Below, piece by piece: positions 1-9,341 of a stretch of DNA of 64,000 nt (positions within the stretch are counted from its first letter, which is position 1; every line of letters begins with the position of its first letter). This stretch comes from Bacteroidota bacterium. GTDB taxonomy: Bacteria > Bacteroidota > Bacteroidia > Chitinophagales > Chitinophagaceae. The position numbers and the translations under genes were made by a program. The stretch lies in NCBI GenBank assembly GCA_018267965.1, contig JAFDXK010000004.1:1-64000 (forward strand), given 5' to 3'. Below the pieces are notes generated by a model. It had not been told where the DNA came from. It saw nothing but the letters and a program-made list of their open reading frames with translations, and did not search any database.

Positions 1-267
1 TCGTTTAGGATGACACAAAGATGGGCGTATGGCACCCCATTAATCAAATAATCGAGCATTGTTACCCCCTGATTTGCAATCGGTTAAATACCAATTAACA
101 TTTAAGGCTATAAATAACTGAAAAACAAAAATAACATTACAATTAAAAACAATATAAAAGTTGCTATTTTCTACATTTTGATAACGATTCTATAATAATT
201 TCTTAATAATTTTTATATTTATACCTATTACTTTATTAATTAACACTGATTTAAACGTATAGCACGT
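1..267. other. AT-rich intergenic region, no gene seen
   Basis: This stretch precedes the first surface-protein gene. It is very AT-rich from about position 80 onward and contains no convincing reading frame, tRNA or hairpin with a T tract. A TATATTTA sequence around 215-222 is one mismatch from the Bacteroidota -7 box and may belong to the promoter of the next gene, but I would not insist on it. Confidence 0.5.
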
Positions 268-1758
268 ATGAAATTTGCTTTACTCAGCTATGTATTATTA
301 GCCGGTAGCCTTATGGCACATGGACAAGCAAGTATGCTGTCTGATATTAACCCGGGAACAAGTAGCTCCAACCCAAGTTGGCTGACAGGATACAACAACA
401 GGGTCCTTTTTGTTGCCGATAACGGCGTAAATGGCAGCGAGCTGTATGCTTATGACACTGCAGCAAACATTATTTATGACAATAATCCGGGTTCAGCAGC
501 AGGTGCACTTTCAAGCAATCACAGAAAATTGGCGCTAATCGGCAGCGATGTTTACTTTGCCGGTGATAACGGTGCTACAGGTACAGAACTGTTCAAATGG
601 AACAACACTGGCACCCCAACTCTCATTGCCGATATCAGGGTAGGTGCGGTAGGCAGTTTCATTTCAGAGTTAATTTCTATCAACGGCAAACTATATTTTA
701 ATGCCAACAATGGTACAAATGGTAATGAGCTTTGGTCTTACGACCCTGCTACGTCAATAACGCAACGCCTGACAGACTTAGCTACAGGCGCCGGTAGCAG
801 CGACCCACACAACTTTATCTATTACAAAAACAAGCTTTACTTTACTGCTTCAACTTCCACTCAAGGCATGGAATTGTTTGTTTATGATCCGGCTAACAAT
901 ACAACCAACAATGCTCTTGATATTTTTTCAGGGTCTGGCAGCAGCGACCCTCAGGGTCAAGTTATCATAAATGATAAACTATACTTCTCTGCTTATACTT
1001 TAACTTATGGCAGGGAATTATACAGCTATGACGGTACAAATGTTTCACGCCTTACCGATGTAGACAACAGCTCTACAGACGGTGTTGCTGTTATTGCCAA
1101 TGGTCAAAGCGGTATTTTTGGTTATAATGGAAAAATCTATTTCTCAGGCAACAATGGCTCAGGTGGCTATCAACTGTATTCATACAACCCTTCAAACGGC
1201 GTTACCTCTCTTGCGTTCCTTATCAACCCTGGTGGCAATGGCAACCCTTCCAACTTTACCAGCTATGCTGCAAAAATGTTCTTCACGGCTGATGATGGCA
1301 CACATGGCAACGAGCTTTGGTCTTATGACGGCAATCAAACAATACTTGTAGCTGATATTGACAGCGGCGCTAACAGCAGTGCTCCTGTTAACCTTCTGCG
1401 TTGGGGCACAAAACTTTACTTTAGTGCTAACGTAGTTACTACAGGCAGGGAATTATTCATGCTATATGATACAGCAGCATTGGCTGTACAGAATGTAAGT
1501 ATGGTCAACAAAATAAAAGTGTTCCCTAACCCTACTACAGGTTTTGTAACTGTAACAGTTGACGCAGGTAATAATCAGGATTTACACATTACAGTTGCCG
1601 ATATTACTGGCAAACTCGTGTATCAGCAGCAAAAAACCATTACGGGACAAGGTTCATTCAATATAGACTTACGTAATGAGGCTTCAGGACTTTATCTTTA
1701 TCGATTGACAGACGCCAACGGTAAACTATTAATTACCGGTAAAATCGAAAAACAATAA
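268..1758 (+). CDS. ELWxxDGT-repeat surface protein with T9SS sorting domain (paralog 1)
   Basis: This is a 496-aa protein predicted to be exported and displayed on the surface or released. Residues 1-19 are a signal peptide ending near AHGQ. The body holds about eight repeats of the ELWxxDGT type, seen as GSELYAYD, GTELFKWN, GNELWSYD, GMELFVYD, GRELYSYD, GYQLYSYN, GNELWSYD and GRELFMLYD, which suggests a beta-propeller-like fold. The last ~85 residues start at KVFPNP and end in TGKIEKQ, the layout of a type A T9SS C-terminal sorting domain. The next gene is a close paralog 48 bp downstream in the same direction, so the two are probably co-transcribed. The ligand is unknown; a role in adhesion or polymer binding is inference. 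Confidence 0.85.
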   Translation: MKFALLSYVLLAGSLMAHGQASMLSDINPGTSSSNPSWLTGYNNRVLFVADNGVNGSELYAYDTAANIIYDNNPGSAAGALSSNHRKLALIGSDVYFAGDNGATGTELFKWNNTGTPTLIADIRVGAVGSFISELISINGKLYFNANNGTNGNELWSYDPATSITQRLTDLATGAGSSDPHNFIYYKNKLYFTASTSTQGMELFVYDPANNTTNNALDIFSGSGSSDPQGQVIINDKLYFSAYTLTYGRELYSYDGTNVSRLTDVDNSSTDGVAVIANGQSGIFGYNGKIYFSGNNGSGGYQLYSYNPSNGVTSLAFLINPGGNGNPSNFTSYAAKMFFTADDGTHGNELWSYDGNQTILVADIDSGANSSAPVNLLRWGTKLYFSANVVTTGRELFMLYDTAALAVQNVSMVNKIKVFPNPTTGFVTVTVDAGNNQDLHITVADITGKLVYQQQKTITGQGSFNIDLRNEASGLYLYRLTDANGKLLITGKIEKQ

Positions 1759-1806
1759 TATTCACAACAATTTAGAAACATACTCAAAAAAATAAAATCA
1801 ATACTT

Positions 1807-3315
1807 ATGAAACGTAGTTTACTCAGTTTGACGCTTCTTGCAGCTTTAGCCAGCGCTTCAGCTCAAACAATGCTCGTAAAAGATATAAATCCGGGCACTG
1901 GTAACAGTAACCCTGTTAGGCTTACAGCTGTAGGAAAAAGGCTGATTTTTGCTGCAAATGATGGCACGAATGGTAACGAATTATGGTACTTAGACAGCAG
2001 CGGTGCTTCTATTGCTTATAATATTAACCCTGCTGCGGCAAATGCTTTTGCAAATACTTCTAACCGTAACATGGCTGTACTGGGTAAATACATTTATTTC
2101 CCGGCAGATAACGGCACATCAGGCACTGAACTATACAAATGGGATGGTGTTGTAGGTGGCGGTGGCCCGATGCTTGCTGCTGAAATATATGCAGGTACTA
2201 ACAGCGCCAATGTTGATGAAGTAATAACTATGGGCGGCAAGGTTTATTTTGATGCTTTCGAGGGCACTTATGGCGAAGAATTGTACGCTTTTGATACTGC
2301 TACCAATACTGCTATGCGTCTGACAGACATTTCATCAGGTTCCGGCAGCAGTTTTATACAAGACCTGACAGTGTACAACAATAAATTATACTTCTGTGGT
2401 TACAATCCTTCAACCGGCCAGGAATTATATTGTTACGATCCTGCAACAAATAATACTACGTTAGTATTGGATATTGAATCAGGCTTTGGTTCATCTATAC
2501 CAAACAACATGGTGGCTATTAACAACAAATTGTACTTTACTGCTTCTACAACAGCAAATGGTCGCGAGTTGTATGTATATAATGGCACGAACGTTCAACG
2601 TATCAGCGACCTGGTTACAGGTAGTTCAAATGGTGTAAATAGTACTTCTGTAAATGCCCAAACTATCATTGGCATGGGTGGTATGATTTATTTCTCTGGT
2701 AACGATGCCACAACTACTGGCCATCTTTACAAATATGACCCTGCAACAGGTATCAACTCTTTGATTTATAAAACTAACCCGACAGGCAACAGCGGTAATA
2801 CCAACTTTGCTATGTATGCCGGTAAAATATTTTTCAATGGCACAAACACTACTTCAGGTGCTGAATTATGGATGTATAACGGAACAGGCGTTCCTAGCCT
2901 TGTAGCTGATATCAGAGTAGGTACAGGCAGTGGCAACCCTGCTGAACTGTGTGTACTTGGTAACTCACTTTATTTCAGTGCGTTTGATAGCATCTCAGGA
3001 ACCGAATTGTACAAATTCTACGATTCAACTTTAAGCGTACAAAATGTTTCTTTCAACGGTGACGTTAAAGTATATCCTAATCCGGCAACAACTAACGTTA
3101 CAATGGATATTACACTGAAAGCCAACACCCAACTGGCTATTCGCATTACAGATGTGACAGGTAAACAAGTATTCATCAGCCCTGCAAAAGAATATGTAGC
3201 AGGTGACAACAAGGTGAATATCCCAGTTAGCGAATTACCTGTTGGTACATATATCTATGCTTTGTATAACAACAATGGTGTATTGATGACTAGTGGCAGA
3301 ATGCTCAAACAATAA
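1807..3315 (+). CDS. ELWxxDGT-repeat surface protein with T9SS sorting domain (paralog 2)
   Basis: This 502-aa paralog of the preceding protein has the same architecture: signal peptide 1-19 (ending ASASAQ), about eight ELW-type repeats (GNELWYLD, GTELYKWD, GEELYAFD, GQELYCYD, GRELYVYN, a degenerate GHLYKYD, GAELWMYN, GTELYKFYD) and a C-terminal sorting domain beginning KVYPNPATTNV and ending MLKQ. The two proteins align over their full length, which indicates tandem duplication followed by divergence. A hairpin terminator follows directly, closing a two-gene transcription unit. The molecular target is unknown. Confidence 0.85.
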   Translation: MKRSLLSLTLLAALASASAQTMLVKDINPGTGNSNPVRLTAVGKRLIFAANDGTNGNELWYLDSSGASIAYNINPAAANAFANTSNRNMAVLGKYIYFPADNGTSGTELYKWDGVVGGGGPMLAAEIYAGTNSANVDEVITMGGKVYFDAFEGTYGEELYAFDTATNTAMRLTDISSGSGSSFIQDLTVYNNKLYFCGYNPSTGQELYCYDPATNNTTLVLDIESGFGSSIPNNMVAINNKLYFTASTTANGRELYVYNGTNVQRISDLVTGSSNGVNSTSVNAQTIIGMGGMIYFSGNDATTTGHLYKYDPATGINSLIYKTNPTGNSGNTNFAMYAGKIFFNGTNTTSGAELWMYNGTGVPSLVADIRVGTGSGNPAELCVLGNSLYFSAFDSISGTELYKFYDSTLSVQNVSFNGDVKVYPNPATTNVTMDITLKANTQLAIRITDVTGKQVFISPAKEYVAGDNKVNIPVSELPVGTYIYALYNNNGVLMTSGRMLKQ

Positions 3316-3335
3316 AGCATGAACTTTATATATCA

Positions 3336-3364
3336 AAAAGCCTCCATATATGGGGGCTTTTTTT
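3336..3364 (+). terminator. Rho-independent terminator after the ELW-repeat pair
   Basis: AAAAGCCTCC and GGGGGCTTTT form a stem around a short ATATAT-containing loop, followed by a run of T. It lies 20 bp after the stop codon of the second ELW-repeat gene. Confidence 0.8.
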
Positions 3365-3685
3365 ATGCATAAGTCACAAAAAAATAAACTCTGACTGCTT
3401 CTTTTAATTATATGAAATCTCTATCTTTAACCCGTAATTTTAAGGCATAAACCTTATCAATTTACGCAATGTTTCAAGCGAAAACACTATTGCGTTTTTT
3501 AAAATAACAGATAACTATATCTATAAATGATATTACTTATCATGTTACTAAGAGAGTAAAGAGCAGAAAAGTTGCCCATTTGGGCTTTTTTATAGGAACA
3601 AAAACAAATGCTGCTCTGTGGCAAGTGTTTTTATTCCAAATATTTTTTAACCAAAATAATTATTTATCACTTATACAGGAGTCTT
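3365..3685. other. Long leader region before the Ig-repeat gene
   Basis: About 320 bases without a supported gene. A reading frame extends 26 codons upstream of the chosen start of the next gene, but its N-terminus does not resemble a signal peptide. The region carries a TATCTTTA sequence near 3422, one mismatch from the -7 box, and a small terminator-like hairpin at 3570-3592 about 95 bp before the ATG. Confidence 0.5.
3570..3592 (+). terminator. Terminator-like hairpin in the leader of the Ig-repeat gene
   Basis: AAAAG.TTGCCCA..TGGGC.TTTTT forms a short GC stem (GCCC/GGGC) framed by A and T tracts. It lies upstream of the ATG, not after a gene, so it may end a short leader transcript or act as an attenuator. 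The stem is only 4-5 bp, so this call is weak. Confidence 0.4.
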
Positions 3686-6600
3686 ATGCGAACGTTGAAA
3701 ATTTACTCGACACTATGTATGTTGTTATTGCTCGGCATTAACAGCAAAACTTTGGCGCAATGCGTCGCCCCCTCAATCACCACGCAGCCAACAGCTACAG
3801 CTGTTTGTGCCGGTAGCAATGCCAGTTTTACCGTGGCTGCCAGTGGCACAGCTGTGTTAAACTATCAGTGGCAGGCAAACAGTGGTTCCGGCTTTACTAA
3901 CCTTACTAACACCGGTGTGTATTCAAATGTGACTACTACTACATTGAATATTACCGGCGCTACTGCAGGTCTTTCCGGAACGAACTACCGTTGCTTTGTT
4001 ACAAACGGTTGCGGTAACGCAACTTCGTTAGCTCCTTCTCTTACAGTGAATACTGCACCTGTAATGAATCAATTGATGTCGAACCAGATCACTTGTGCTG
4101 GCAGCAACGCATCATTTTTCTTCAACTCAAGTGCCTCTAACCCTACTTTCGCCTGGGAGGTGAACTCAGGATCAGGATGGGGTCCGGTAGTGAATGGCGG
4201 TGTTTATAGTGGTGCCACTACTAATACGCTTTTAATAACAGGTGCTACTGCTGCTTTAGACGGTAGCAACTTCCGTTGCACTATCAGTGGTACTTGTCCA
4301 AGCCCGGTATTAAGTAATGCTCCGTCATTAACTGTTAAAACTTTACCGATAGTAAACGCAAATCCGTTGAATGTTACAGCTTGCGTTGGCGATGCCGCTG
4401 CATTCACAGTTAACGCTTCTGCATCAGGTATCACATACCAATGGCAGGTTAGTTCTGGTGGTCCATTCACTAATCTTAATAATACTTTCCCATACAGTGG
4501 TGTAAACGGTGCTACGTTGAATATTGTCAGCGCTGCTATAGGTCTGAACAATAATCAATACCGTTGTGTTATAGGCGGTGACTGTTCTCCAACTGCTACT
4601 TCAGGTGCCGCAACTCTAACTTTAAATTCTGCTCCTAGCATAATCACTCAACCTTCAAATACTAATGTTTGTGAAAATACCGGTTCTTCATTTTCTGTAA
4701 CTGCTAGCGGTGCTGGCTTGTTATATCAATGGCAAATTTTCAGTGGTTCTTCTTGGGTTAACCTGACTAGTACTTTCCCATATAGTGGTACAAATGGAGC
4801 TACTATGAGTCTCGTTTCTACACCTCTTGGTTTCAATGGTAATCAATATCGTTGTGTAGTTAGCGGTACTTGTGCCCCTCCTACTATTTCTAATTCTGCT
4901 GTACTTACTGTAAGGCAAACACTTACAATTACATCTCAACCAACAAGTGCTACGATATGTGTTACCAATAATGCAAGCTTCAGTGTTGGCGTTACAGGCA
5001 ATTTAGTTGCATATCAATGGCAAATAAACAATGGTTCAGGCTTTGCAAATGCTACGAACTCATTAATAATAAGTGGCGCTACTACTTCTACGCTGACATT
5101 TACAAATCCTCCGGCTACGTTAAGTGGTAGTACAATCCGTTGTTACATTACCGGTGATTGTTCTACACCAATTCAAACAGTTAATGCTACTTTAACGGTT
5201 AACGTACCTCCTGCCTTTGGAACGCATCCTAGCAACGTGGCAATTTGCCCGGGTTCTAATACAACTTTTGCTGTTACTGCTACAGGCTCAAACCTGGTTT
5301 ATCAATGGCAGGCAAACTCTGGTTCTGGTTATGCTAACCTAACTAACACCGGTGTATATAGCAACGTTGGTACAGCTACACTTCAGATTACAGGTGCTAC
5401 TGCTGCTATGCACGGCACTGACTATCGTTGCGTAATAACTGGTTCTTGTAATCCAGGTATTACAAGTAATAATGGTACACTCTCCATCAAAACTGTTCCT
5501 TCTGTAGCTACAAGCCCATCTAATACTACAGTTTGTAGTGGTAGCACAGCTTCATTTACAGTTAGCGGTTCTGCTACAGGTATTCTGTACCAGTGGCAGG
5601 TAAACAGCGGTAGTGGTTTTACCAACATCAGCAACTCATTCCCTTACAGCGGTGCTAACGGTGCTACTGTAAACGTTGTTAGTACAACAGCTGCAATGAA
5701 CAACAATCAATTCCGTTGTGTAATAACAGGCGATTGCGGTTCTCCTGCTACATCGGGTGCTGCAACACTTACTGTAAACACAGCCCCTTCAGTAGTAACG
5801 AGCCCTTCAAATGTTACTGTTTGCGAAAACGTAAATTCATCGTTCTCAGTAAGCGCTACAGGTACATCTTTAACTTACCAATGGCAATCGTATAATGGGA
5901 CAACATGGGTAAATGTTCCCGCTTCATTCCCTTACAGCGGTACAAATAGTAACACTTTAACTATCATTAACACCCCGGCTTCTTTAAACAGCAGCCAATT
6001 CCGTTGTGAAGTGAGCGGTACTTGTACTCCTCCGGCTTTATCTGGCGTTGCATCATTAACAGTAAATACTAATCCTGTTATTACAAGCAACCCTTCAAGC
6101 GTTTCTACTTGTAACTCTGTTACAGCTTTCACTGTAGCTGCTACAGGTTTCAACTTAACATATTCATGGCAGGCTTTTGTTAGTGGTTCATGGACTGTCT
6201 TAACTAACACAGGTATATATTCAGGTGTTAGCACTCCTACACTGACATTGTCTGGTTTCACATCTTCAGTTAGCGGTACTCAATATCGTTGCGTAGTTAG
6301 CGGAGGCTGTGGCCCTATTGCTACTTCTTCAGCTGCTACTCTAACTGTATTCACAATACCTGTTATAGCCGTTCAACCAATTTCTACATCTACTTGTGCA
6401 GGCAGCAATGCTTCATTCACTGTAAATGCTAATGGTAGCGGATTAAATTATCAGTGGCAAGAAAATAACGGTACCGGCTTCAGTAACCTAGGCAATGCAG
6501 GTGTTTATAGTGGTACGTCTACTGCTACATTAACCATTACAGGTGCAACAACAACTATGAATAACTATTCATACCGTTGTGTTATTAATGGTACTTGTAC

Positions 6601-9226
6601 TCCTCCTGCTATACTTACAAACAACGTAACACTTACAGTTAACGGCTTACCTACAATCACATCTTCTCCATCAGCTACAACAGTTTGTGCCGGCACAAAT
6701 GCTTCATTCACTGTAGCAGCGAATGGCGGTGGTTTATTATACCAATGGCAAGTGGATAATGGTACAGGTTATTCTAACTTAACCAGCACTTTCCCTTATA
6801 GTGGTATTAACGGCAGCACTTTAACTATCACAACACCAACAACAGCATTAAACGGATTCTCTTATCGTTGTGTTGTTTCAGGTACATGTACACCATCTGT
6901 AACTTCAGCAGGTGCATTACTCACAGTTAACGGTTTGCCAACTGTTACATCTCAGCCTTCAAATGTTACAATCTGTGCCGGTGCTAATACATCGTTCACT
7001 GTTGGTGCAACTGGTACAGGTTTGACTTATCAATGGCAGGTTAACAGCGGTGCTGGTTATTCTAACCTTGTTGCCAGCGCTATCTACAGTAATGTAAATA
7101 CAACAACACTGAATCTGACTGGTACTCCTGCATCACTCAACGGTTCAACTTACCGTTGTATCGTATCAGGTACATGTAGCCCTCAGGCACAGACTATCAA
7201 TGCTATATTAACAGTTAATACTGCACCGGTTATCAACTCACAACCTCTTGCTGCAACAGTATGTAATGGTACAAATGCAACATTTAGTGTTTTTGCAAGC
7301 GGTACAGCTCTGACTTATCAATGGCAAGAAAATAACGGTAGCGGTTTTGCAAACATTGCTGCAGCTACTAATCCTTCAGTTACATTATCAGCAGTAACAG
7401 CAGGTATGAGCGGATATACTTACAGGTGTGTTATCAATGGTACTTGTGGTACTATTACTACTAACACTGTAAGCCTGACTGTAAATATCTCTCCTGCTAT
7501 TACTTCTAACCCTGCACTTACTACAGTTGTATGTCAAAACACAACTGCCACATTTAGTGTAGGTGCTACAGGTACAAACCTTACTTACCAATGGCAGGTA
7601 AATACTGGTAGTGGTTTCACAAACCTGAGCAACGTAACTCCTTACAGCGGTGCTAACGGTGCTACATTGACAATAATCAATACGCCTACTTCATTTAACA
7701 ACTATGTTTATCGTTGCGTAATTAACGGTATATGTACTCCTTCTGTTACATCAGGCAGTAGCACACTGAATGTAAATGCAATGCCTGTTTTGGTTACTCA
7801 ACCATCAAGCAGCACAGTTTGTGCGGGTACTAACACCGCCTTTACTGTAATAGCTACAGGTAGCGGTTTAGCTTACCAATGGCAAGCTAATAGCGGTTCT
7901 GGTTTTGCTAATCTTGCAAACGGCGGTGTTTACAGTGGTGCTACTTCTGCATCTCTTGTTCTGACTGCTCCACCTGCATCTATGCATGGTATGACTTATC
8001 GTTGTATCATTACCGGTACATGTAACCCAACGCTGCAAACAGTTAACGTTGTTCTTACTGTAAACACTCCTCCATCTGTAATTGCTAATCCTTCAGACGT
8101 TACAGTATGTGAAGCAGCACCGGCTACATTCTATGTTAATGCTTCTGGTCGCGGCAACTTCACTTACCAATGGCAATCATCTCCTGATAACTCATCTTGG
8201 ACAAACATGACTGAAGGTGGTATCGTAGGTGGTTCAAAAACTGCTACACTGGTAATCGGTCATGCACCATATTCATTGAATGGTTACTTCTACCGTTGTG
8301 TACTCACTACATCTTGTGGTGCTCTTAACAGCAATTCTGCAAAACTTACAGTTGATCAGGGTCCTGTTATAGTTCAACAACCTATCAACGATACAACTTG
8401 CGAAGGCACAACTGCTTTCTTCTCTGTAACTGCTACAGGTCTTAACCTGACATATCAATGGCAGACTAACAACGGTTCTGGTTGGGCTAACGTACTGGCA
8501 AGTACAGGTCCTACATTCGAAATTCAGAATGTTAACTACGGAATGAATGGCATGAATGTACGTTGTGTATTGAATGGTTCTTGTGCAGCTACTGTATATA
8601 CCAGCATCGTATCTCTGCTTGTAGACAGAGCTCCTAGCATTAGCGGACAGCCGTTAGATTTCAGGATGCCTTATGGTACAGGTCAAATAGCTACTTTCTC
8701 AGTATTTGCACTGGGTTCAGGTACTCTGACTTACCAATGGCAAATGGACTCTTCTACAACTGTAGGTGTATTCTACGTGAACCTGGTAAACAATGGTATG
8801 TTCAGCGGTGTAAATACCAGCACACTTACTATTACAAACCCAAGCAGCAATCTGCAAGCTAAACACTTCAGGTGTATGGTTAGCGGTTTGTGTACGCCAC
8901 CTACTTATTCTAAATACGGCACTCTTACATTATTCTTCCCGAATGCTGTAGGAAATATAAATGCTGAAAACACTGAAGTTAAAATTTATCCTAACCCTGC
9001 CTCAGGTGACAATATCAACATCACTGTTGGCAAGTCTATAGATAAAGAAATCAGTGTAAGAGTAGTTAATGATATGGGTAGTCTTGTATACAATCAGGTA
9101 GTTTCTCTTGATAACAGCAATACAGGCACTATAGATATCAGAAACCTTGCAGCAGGCGTTTACTCTCTTCAGGTAACTGATAAAAATCAAACTACATTAC
9201 AAACTATAAGGTTTGTAAAACAATAA
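3686..9226 (+). CDS. Giant Ig-like-repeat surface protein with T9SS sorting domain
   Basis: The protein has 1846 aa. I chose the ATG at 3686 because an AGGAG-like site lies just upstream and because MRTLKIYSTLCMLLLL begins a proper signal peptide cleaved near LAQ (residues 1-25); the frame opens 26 codons earlier, but that N-terminus is not signal-like. Eighteen Ig-like repeats of about 95 residues follow, each with a Cys near VCAGSN, a central YQWQ, a GVYSG/FPYSG loop and a YRCxxxG strand. The pairing of VC and YRC cysteines suggests one disulfide per domain. The C-terminus (KIYPNPASG to FVKQ) is a T9SS type A sorting domain. A role as a filamentous adhesin or matrix protein is inference. 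Its own terminator follows. Confidence 0.88.
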   Translation: MRTLKIYSTLCMLLLLGINSKTLAQCVAPSITTQPTATAVCAGSNASFTVAASGTAVLNYQWQANSGSGFTNLTNTGVYSNVTTTTLNITGATAGLSGTNYRCFVTNGCGNATSLAPSLTVNTAPVMNQLMSNQITCAGSNASFFFNSSASNPTFAWEVNSGSGWGPVVNGGVYSGATTNTLLITGATAALDGSNFRCTISGTCPSPVLSNAPSLTVKTLPIVNANPLNVTACVGDAAAFTVNASASGITYQWQVSSGGPFTNLNNTFPYSGVNGATLNIVSAAIGLNNNQYRCVIGGDCSPTATSGAATLTLNSAPSIITQPSNTNVCENTGSSFSVTASGAGLLYQWQIFSGSSWVNLTSTFPYSGTNGATMSLVSTPLGFNGNQYRCVVSGTCAPPTISNSAVLTVRQTLTITSQPTSATICVTNNASFSVGVTGNLVAYQWQINNGSGFANATNSLIISGATTSTLTFTNPPATLSGSTIRCYITGDCSTPIQTVNATLTVNVPPAFGTHPSNVAICPGSNTTFAVTATGSNLVYQWQANSGSGYANLTNTGVYSNVGTATLQITGATAAMHGTDYRCVITGSCNPGITSNNGTLSIKTVPSVATSPSNTTVCSGSTASFTVSGSATGILYQWQVNSGSGFTNISNSFPYSGANGATVNVVSTTAAMNNNQFRCVITGDCGSPATSGAATLTVNTAPSVVTSPSNVTVCENVNSSFSVSATGTSLTYQWQSYNGTTWVNVPASFPYSGTNSNTLTIINTPASLNSSQFRCEVSGTCTPPALSGVASLTVNTNPVITSNPSSVSTCNSVTAFTVAATGFNLTYSWQAFVSGSWTVLTNTGIYSGVSTPTLTLSGFTSSVSGTQYRCVVSGGCGPIATSSAATLTVFTIPVIAVQPISTSTCAGSNASFTVNANGSGLNYQWQENNGTGFSNLGNAGVYSGTSTATLTITGATTTMNNYSYRCVINGTCTPPAILTNNVTLTVNGLPTITSSPSATTVCAGTNASFTVAANGGGLLYQWQVDNGTGYSNLTSTFPYSGINGSTLTITTPTTALNGFSYRCVVSGTCTPSVTSAGALLTVNGLPTVTSQPSNVTICAGANTSFTVGATGTGLTYQWQVNSGAGYSNLVASAIYSNVNTTTLNLTGTPASLNGSTYRCIVSGTCSPQAQTINAILTVNTAPVINSQPLAATVCNGTNATFSVFASGTALTYQWQENNGSGFANIAAATNPSVTLSAVTAGMSGYTYRCVINGTCGTITTNTVSLTVNISPAITSNPALTTVVCQNTTATFSVGATGTNLTYQWQVNTGSGFTNLSNVTPYSGANGATLTIINTPTSFNNYVYRCVINGICTPSVTSGSSTLNVNAMPVLVTQPSSSTVCAGTNTAFTVIATGSGLAYQWQANSGSGFANLANGGVYSGATSASLVLTAPPASMHGMTYRCIITGTCNPTLQTVNVVLTVNTPPSVIANPSDVTVCEAAPATFYVNASGRGNFTYQWQSSPDNSSWTNMTEGGIVGGSKTATLVIGHAPYSLNGYFYRCVLTTSCGALNSNSAKLTVDQGPVIVQQPINDTTCEGTTAFFSVTATGLNLTYQWQTNNGSGWANVLASTGPTFEIQNVNYGMNGMNVRCVLNGSCAATVYTSIVSLLVDRAPSISGQPLDFRMPYGTGQIATFSVFALGSGTLTYQWQMDSSTTVGVFYVNLVNNGMFSGVNTSTLTITNPSSNLQAKHFRCMVSGLCTPPTYSKYGTLTLFFPNAVGNINAENTEVKIYPNPASGDNINITVGKSIDKEISVRVVNDMGSLVYNQVVSLDNSNTGTIDIRNLAAGVYSLQVTDKNQTTLQTIRFVKQ
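3761..8938 (+). repeat. Tandem array of 18 Ig-like domain repeats (about 285-290 bp each)
   Basis: The coding sequence repeats a unit of about 95 codons 18 times, recognisable by YQWQ (or YSWQ, and FAWE in unit 2) and YRC in every unit. At the DNA level, blocks around TACCAATGGCA and CGTTGTGT recur throughout, so neighbouring units could recombine and the copy number could vary. The final unit (near 8720-8930) is the most divergent, with a longer insert after YQWQ. Confidence 0.85.
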
Positions 9227-9243
9227 TAGTTTCAATCATTATT

Positions 9244-9275
9244 AAAAAAGGGATAGTAAAAACTATCCCTTTTTT
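9244..9275 (+). terminator. Rho-independent terminator after the Ig-repeat gene
   Basis: AGGGATAGT / ACTATCCCT is a perfect 9-bp stem with an AAAA loop, flanked by six A and a run of T. It starts 17 bp after the stop codon. Confidence 0.9.
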
Positions 9276-9308
9276 AATGCCTATAACCCAGAAATCATAC
9301 CATATCCT

Positions 9309-9316
9309 TATTTTTG
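9309..9316 (+). promoter_or_regulatory. Bacteroidota-type -7 box for the nucleoside phosphorylase gene
   Basis: TATTTTTG matches TAnnTTTG and lies 25 bp before the ATG at 9342, between a terminator and the gene. I see no clear -33 TTTG. Confidence 0.5.
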
Positions 9317-9341
9317 ACGTTTAACATAATAATCGGAAAAT

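Noticed and set aside
4204-8458. Several minus-strand frames across the Ig-repeat gene
   Set aside because: They recur at the repeat period and mirror the repeated codons of the real gene; none has a signal or domain of its own.
3761-8938. CRISPR-like array
   Set aside because: The repeat unit is about 285-290 bp, fully coding, in frame, with no short palindromic repeats and unique spacers.
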